Positions 6,167-9,415 of a DNA stretch of 9,415 nucleotides are shown piece after piece (the first letter of the stretch is position 1; the number at the start of each line of letters is the position of its first letter). The stretch is from positions 1 through 9,415 of the forward strand of contig JABAYQ010000128.1 in assembly GCA_018608925.1 (NCBI GenBank). The letters run 5' to 3'. The stretch is from Cryomorphaceae bacterium. Lineage in GTDB: Bacteria; Bacteroidota; Bacteroidia; Flavobacteriales; UBA7312. Position numbers and translations under genes: made by a program. The notes under the pieces were generated by a model, which made no database searches, was not told the DNA's origin, and saw only the letters and a program-made list of their open reading frames with translations.

Positions 6167-7381
6167 ATGAAATTTAATTTAATAGTTTGGTCGTTATTTT
6201 TAACGACCATTTTTTCTTGCACCGACCCTGATTTAATCGGTCTTGAAATACAACCAGACGGAGACAAGATCACATTATCTTCTTTCAGTCAATCCCCAGA
6301 ATTTACTTTGTCGAGTATGAAAGGAGATTCCGTTAGAACGGACGAGAATTTATTAGCCTTATTTGGCTATTATCAATCGGCTCCATTTGGCTTTGCTAAG
6401 TCAGAATTTTCCACTCAATTATTACTTCCTGAAAATAACGTTTCGTTTGGCGAAAATCCAGTTTTAGACTCAGCGGTTTTATCCTTAGTTTATTCGGGTT
6501 ATTATGGAGACACTACTATAGCTCTTTCCATTAGTATTGAGCAATTGCAAGATGTAATTGAATTTGAAGACACTTTTTATTCTACTCAACAAGTAGTCTC
6601 TGGAGACTTTAGTACTCCTATAAAAGCTACATTCTTTCCTAAGCCGAGCACCCTAATTGTTAGTGAAGCGGATACGATTGGCTCTCCTAAATTAGATTTA
6701 AGAGTAGATCCTTTAGGCCAGTATATTCTGGATGCTATTTCTTCAGACCTTATAGATAATTCTTCTTTTCTTTCTTATTTAAATGGGATAAGCCTAAGGG
6801 TTGACGACTCTCAAAGCGAATCAGCATCTGTATGTTATTTTAACTTGAGGGATGCCAAGACTAAAGTTACTATTTATTACAACGATACTTCAACTTACAA
6901 TTTAACCATTGGAAGCACTGCTTCAAGAGTCAATCACTTCGAAGTAGATAACAATGAGCCTTTTGATTTTCTAGGTGTTCAATCTATGGGCGGTCCAGTT
7001 ATTAAAATCTTATTCAACGATTTATCTCCATTGAAAGATTCGTTGCAAAACAAAGTGATCAATAAAGCAATCATTAAATTTGATGTTGTTGATGGCTATC
7101 CAGATAATTTTGGGCCTCACAATTCGCTTTCTATTTTAAGAAAAGATAGCAATCAAACTTTTTTGTTTATTCCTGACTTTTTTGAAGGAGCAACCCATTA
7201 TGGTGGATCATTGCAAAACGATTCTTATGAGTTTAACATTAGCAAATACTTGCAGCGTCTGGTAGATGAAGATTATTCGGACAGCGCTCTATATATTTTA
7301 CCTGTAGGAAATTCGGTTAGCGCTAACCGAACCCTGATTGAGCAAGAGGTTACATTAACAGTTACTTATACAAACTTTTAA
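6167..7381 (+). CDS. DUF4270-type secreted lipoprotein
   Basis: A 404-residue lipoprotein of unknown function. Residues 1-17 are a signal peptide ending in a lipobox (IFSC), so Cys18 should be lipidated and anchor the protein in the outer membrane. The mature start CTDPDLIGLEIQPDGD (18-33), the VLDSAVLSLVYSGYYGD block (99-115) and the closing YILPVGNSVSANRTLI (376-391) are the pattern I associate with the Bacteroidota DUF4270 family. The rest is rich in short beta-strand-like runs with Ser, Asp and Asn, suggesting an all-beta exported domain; no catalytic motif is recognised. It sits 16 nt after the GT5-like gene and 2 nt before glmS, so the three are probably one transcript. Its signal-peptide codons contain a terminator-like hairpin, and its 3' end holds a 20-bp palindrome, both listed separately. 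The family assignment is from memory, not from a search. Confidence 0.75.
   Translation: MKFNLIVWSLFLTTIFSCTDPDLIGLEIQPDGDKITLSSFSQSPEFTLSSMKGDSVRTDENLLALFGYYQSAPFGFAKSEFSTQLLLPENNVSFGENPVLDSAVLSLVYSGYYGDTTIALSISIEQLQDVIEFEDTFYSTQQVVSGDFSTPIKATFFPKPSTLIVSEADTIGSPKLDLRVDPLGQYILDAISSDLIDNSSFLSYLNGISLRVDDSQSESASVCYFNLRDAKTKVTIYYNDTSTYNLTIGSTASRVNHFEVDNNEPFDFLGVQSMGGPVIKILFNDLSPLKDSLQNKVINKAIIKFDVVDGYPDNFGPHNSLSILRKDSNQTFLFIPDFFEGATHYGGSLQNDSYEFNISKYLQRLVDEDYSDSALYILPVGNSVSANRTLIEQEVTLTVTYTNF
6188..6215 (+). terminator. Terminator-like hairpin inside the DUF4270 gene (possible attenuator)
   Basis: TGGTCGTTA (6188-6196) and TAACGACCA (6201-6209) make a perfect 9-bp stem with a TTTT loop, directly followed by six T residues (6210-6215). 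This is the form of an intrinsic terminator. It lies 37 nt after the stop of the GT5-like gene but 21 nt inside the next reading frame, covering signal-peptide codons 8-14. It may end transcripts of the first gene partially. A ribosome initiating at 6167 would tend to mask the stem, so it could act as a translation-coupled attenuator of DUF4270 and glmS. The structure is seen; the function is inferred. Confidence 0.5.
7312..7331. repeat. Perfect 20-bp palindrome upstream of glmS
   Basis: TTCGGTTAGC (7312-7321) is followed without a gap by its exact reverse complement GCTAACCGAA (7322-7331). It lies in codons for NSVSANRT near the end of the DUF4270 gene, 52 bp before the glmS start. It is richer in G and C than its surroundings. 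As DNA it resembles a binding site for a dimeric regulator. As RNA it would fold into an 8-bp stem with a GCGC loop. No T tract follows, so it is not a normal terminator. Confidence 0.6.
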
Positions 7382-7383
7382 AT

Positions 7384-9222
7384 ATGTGTGGAATAGTAGG
7401 ATATATTGGAAGCAGACAAGCTTACCCTATTTTAATTAAAGGCTTAAAAAGGTTAGAGTACAGAGGGTATGATAGTTCCGGAATTGCACTATATGATTCC
7501 GGATTAAATGTATACAAAAAGAAAGGTAAGGTTTCTGAGTTAGAAGCTTTTTGCGAAGGCAAAAACATAAACAGCACCGTAGGAATTGGCCACACACGTT
7601 GGGCAACTCACGGGGTCCCTAATGATGTAAATGCCCATCCTCATTATGGTCAGAATAAAGACATTACTATTATTCATAATGGGATTATAGAAAACTACGA
7701 TTCTATTAAAAAAGCACTTTCTAAATTAGGCCATCAATTTGAAAGCGATACAGATACTGAAGTTTTAGTCCATTTAATTGAAGAGATTAAAACTCAAGAA
7801 AATATTGATCTTTTTGAAGCAGTACGTTTAGCATTAAACGAGGTTGTAGGAGCTTATGCAATAGGAGTTATTTCACAGGATAATCCCGATGAGATAATTG
7901 TTGCTAAAAAAGGATCGCCTTTAGTTATTGGGATAAATGAAGGTGAGTATTTTATTGCTTCCGATGCTAGTCCTATTATCGAATATACTAAAGAGGTTCT
8001 TTACTTAGAAGATGGCGAAATAGCTCGTCTTTGCGTTGGTCAAGAATTGGAGTTAAAGACAATTGATAATGTGGTTAAAACACCATATATCCAAGAGCTA
8101 GAGATGAGCTTAGAGTCTATCGAAAAAGGCGGCTATGAGCATTTTATGCTTAAAGAAATATTCGAACAGCCAAAGTCGATTGCAGACAGTTTTAGAGGAA
8201 GATTAAAATTAGATACGGCAGAGGTTAAGTTAGGAGGAATTGCCGATTATGAAAACAAGATAATCAATGCAAATAAGATTATCATTATTGCTTGTGGTAC
8301 ATCTTGGCACGCTGGCCTAATTGGAGAATATTTATTAGAAGATTTAGCTCGAATCCCTGTTGAGGTAGAGTATGCTTCTGAGTTCAGATACAGAAATCCT
8401 GTAATTACCGAAAACGATGTTGTTTTAGCTATTTCTCAATCTGGAGAAACTGCCGACACTTTAGCTGCAATGAAATTGGCAAAAGACAAAGGGGCAACCG
8501 TATTGGCAATTTGTAATGTGGTAGGTTCATCTATCGCTAGATTAAGTGATGGTGGAACTTACACTCATGCTGGCCCAGAAATTGGAGTAGCTTCTACTAA
8601 AGCATTTACTGCCCAAGTAACTGTTCTTACCTTAATGGCATTTATGTTTGCTCGTAAGAAAGGATCTATTTCGGAAAGCTATTATAGAGAGCTAATCACA
8701 GAATTAGAAACCGTTCCTGCTAAAGTAGAGAGCATGATTTCTATGAATAGTTATATTGAAGAATTGTCTGCTAAGTTTAAAGACGCACAAAACTTTTTGT
8801 ACTTAGGTAGAGGATATAATTTCCCTGTAGCCTTAGAAGGCGCTCTTAAGTTAAAAGAGATATCATACATTCATGCAGAAGGTTATCCTGCTGCCGAGAT
8901 GAAACACGGACCGATAGCATTAATTGACGAGAATATGCCAATTGTTGTAATTGCAACCAAAAAAGGACATTACGAAAAAGTAGTTAGCAACATTCAGGAG
9001 GTTAAAGCCAGAAACGGAGTTGTTATTGCTGTTGTTACTCAGGGTGATACTGCTGTAAAAGCAATTGCTGACTATATTATCGAAATACCAGAAGTAGCAG
9101 AACCACTAACGCCTATTTTAGCTAATATACCACTACAGCTATTATCTTACCATATAGCGGTTATGAGGGGCTGTAATGTTGATCAGCCAAGGAATTTAGC
9201 TAAGTCGGTTACTGTTGAGTAG
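7384..9222 (+). CDS. glmS: Glutamine--fructose-6-phosphate aminotransferase (isomerizing)
   Basis: A 612-residue cytoplasmic enzyme making glucosamine 6-phosphate from fructose 6-phosphate and glutamine, the first step to UDP-GlcNAc for peptidoglycan and lipid A. The N-terminal Ntn glutaminase domain has nucleophile Cys2 (MCGIVGYIG), HTRWATHG (70-77), HNG (98-100) and Asp124. Two SIS domains follow: CGTSWHAG (304-311) and SQSGETADT (351-359) in the first, and YLGRGYNFPVALEGALKLKE (473-492) in the second. The isomerase residues Glu492, His508 and Lys607 line up with E. coli, and the C-terminus NVDQPRNLAKSVTVE is the family's. It starts 2 nt after the DUF4270 stop, which leaves no room for a glmS ribozyme of the Firmicutes type directly before it. 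It is intact, the last gene of the operon, and likely essential. Confidence 0.98.
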   Translation: MCGIVGYIGSRQAYPILIKGLKRLEYRGYDSSGIALYDSGLNVYKKKGKVSELEAFCEGKNINSTVGIGHTRWATHGVPNDVNAHPHYGQNKDITIIHNGIIENYDSIKKALSKLGHQFESDTDTEVLVHLIEEIKTQENIDLFEAVRLALNEVVGAYAIGVISQDNPDEIIVAKKGSPLVIGINEGEYFIASDASPIIEYTKEVLYLEDGEIARLCVGQELELKTIDNVVKTPYIQELEMSLESIEKGGYEHFMLKEIFEQPKSIADSFRGRLKLDTAEVKLGGIADYENKIINANKIIIIACGTSWHAGLIGEYLLEDLARIPVEVEYASEFRYRNPVITENDVVLAISQSGETADTLAAMKLAKDKGATVLAICNVVGSSIARLSDGGTYTHAGPEIGVASTKAFTAQVTVLTLMAFMFARKKGSISESYYRELITELETVPAKVESMISMNSYIEELSAKFKDAQNFLYLGRGYNFPVALEGALKLKEISYIHAEGYPAAEMKHGPIALIDENMPIVVIATKKGHYEKVVSNIQEVKARNGVVIAVVTQGDTAVKAIADYIIEIPEVAEPLTPILANIPLQLLSYHIAVMRGCNVDQPRNLAKSVTVE

Positions 9223-9415
9223 TTTTGAAACAAACATTTGGATTAGAAAACTTCCTTAATCAAATTGTAAATTCCTGTTATTGATTTTTAAGTGTTACAA
9301 GTCACTTTCAATATTCAAGTAAACACTATGAATTGGTTTCAATGTTGAATGTTATAATACAACGATTCCAACAAGTACTATCTTTCTAATAGTACTACAT
9401 TAATACATGTAATAT
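9223..9415. other. Gene-free AT-rich region after glmS with inverted repeats
   Basis: No reading frame of note or TAnnTTTG box is present in these 193 bp. Three possible stems are seen. AATCAA/TTGATT (9258-9263 and 9281-9286) has a 17-nt loop and a short T run to 9289, a weak terminator candidate for glmS. AGTGTTAC pairs with GTAAACACT (9291-9298 and 9319-9327) with one bulged base. AGTACTAT/ATAGTACT (9374-9381 and 9389-9396) is perfect with a 7-nt loop. Near the edge lies the 8-bp palindrome TACATGTA (9404-9411). The region may hold the glmS terminator and the control region of the next gene, which is outside the window. Confidence 0.5.
9374..9396. repeat. Perfect inverted repeat downstream of glmS
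   Basis: AGTACTAT (9374-9381) and ATAGTACT (9389-9396) form an 8-bp stem around a 7-nt loop (9382-9388). No T tract follows on the plus strand, so a plain terminator is unlikely. An operator or RNA stem belonging to the next locus is possible. Confidence 0.4.

Noticed and set aside
7332..7383. Possible glmS ribozyme or riboswitch before glmS
   Set aside because: These bases are coding sequence of the DUF4270 gene up to 2 nt before glmS, and no ribozyme-like fold is recognisable.
9353..9358. TATAAT, identical to the E. coli -10 hexamer
   Set aside because: The Bacteroidota primary sigma factor prefers TAnnTTTG, and no properly spaced -35 element is present. It is expected by chance in such AT-rich DNA.
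9379..9386. TATCTTTC as a near match to a -7 promoter box
   Set aside because: It matches seven of eight positions, lacks a TTG about 20 bp upstream and is part of an inverted repeat.

Overview
The window looks like ordinary chromosomal DNA of an AT-rich member of the Bacteroidota, most likely Flavobacteriia-like. Four things point there: a DUF4270-type lipoprotein next to glmS, a short glycogen-synthase-like protein beside panC/panD, promoter boxes of the Bacteroidota form TAnnTTTG, and the near absence of Shine-Dalgarno sequences. The family or genus cannot be told from the sequence alone. I see no mobile element, CRISPR array, tRNA or rRNA.

Layout. Positions 1-95 hold the C-terminus of an exodeoxyribonuclease III, followed by a weak terminator-like hairpin. 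An OmpA-domain coiled-coil lipoprotein follows on the + strand (184-1185). It meets, stop codon against stop codon, a five-gene minus-strand operon that reads from 5206 down to 1182: panC, panD, a UPF0104/LPG-synthase-TM-type membrane protein, rfaE2 and radA. Genes in this operon overlap or sit 2-14 nt apart, so they are probably co-transcribed and translationally coupled. A 119-bp divergent region (5207-5325) separates it from a plus-strand operon: a GT5 N-domain-only glycogen-synthase-like protein, a DUF4270 lipoprotein and glmS (5326-9222). The last 193 bp contain no gene but several AT-rich inverted repeats.

Function. The minus operon joins pantothenate/CoA precursor supply (PanC, PanD), envelope sugar chemistry (ADP-heptose synthesis by RfaE2, plus a flippase-like membrane protein) and DNA recombination (RadA). 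The plus operon ends in GlmS, the entry enzyme for amino-sugar and cell-envelope synthesis. GlmS follows a secreted lipoprotein and a probably non-catalytic glycosyltransferase-fold protein. The window therefore leans towards envelope housekeeping.

The most notable signals are not genes. (1) A perfect 9-bp hairpin plus a T tract, with the look of an intrinsic terminator, lies inside the signal-peptide codons of the DUF4270 gene. (2) A perfect 20-bp palindrome lies 52 bp upstream of glmS. (3) A perfect inverted repeat sits at the predicted transcription start of the glmS operon. Together they suggest layered control of the DUF4270-glmS operon, which is inference. The glycogen-synthase-like protein also lacks the C-terminal half and the glycine/histidine motifs of real GT5 enzymes. 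Several starts were revised from the longest-frame choice: OmpA, PanD and the GT5-like protein.
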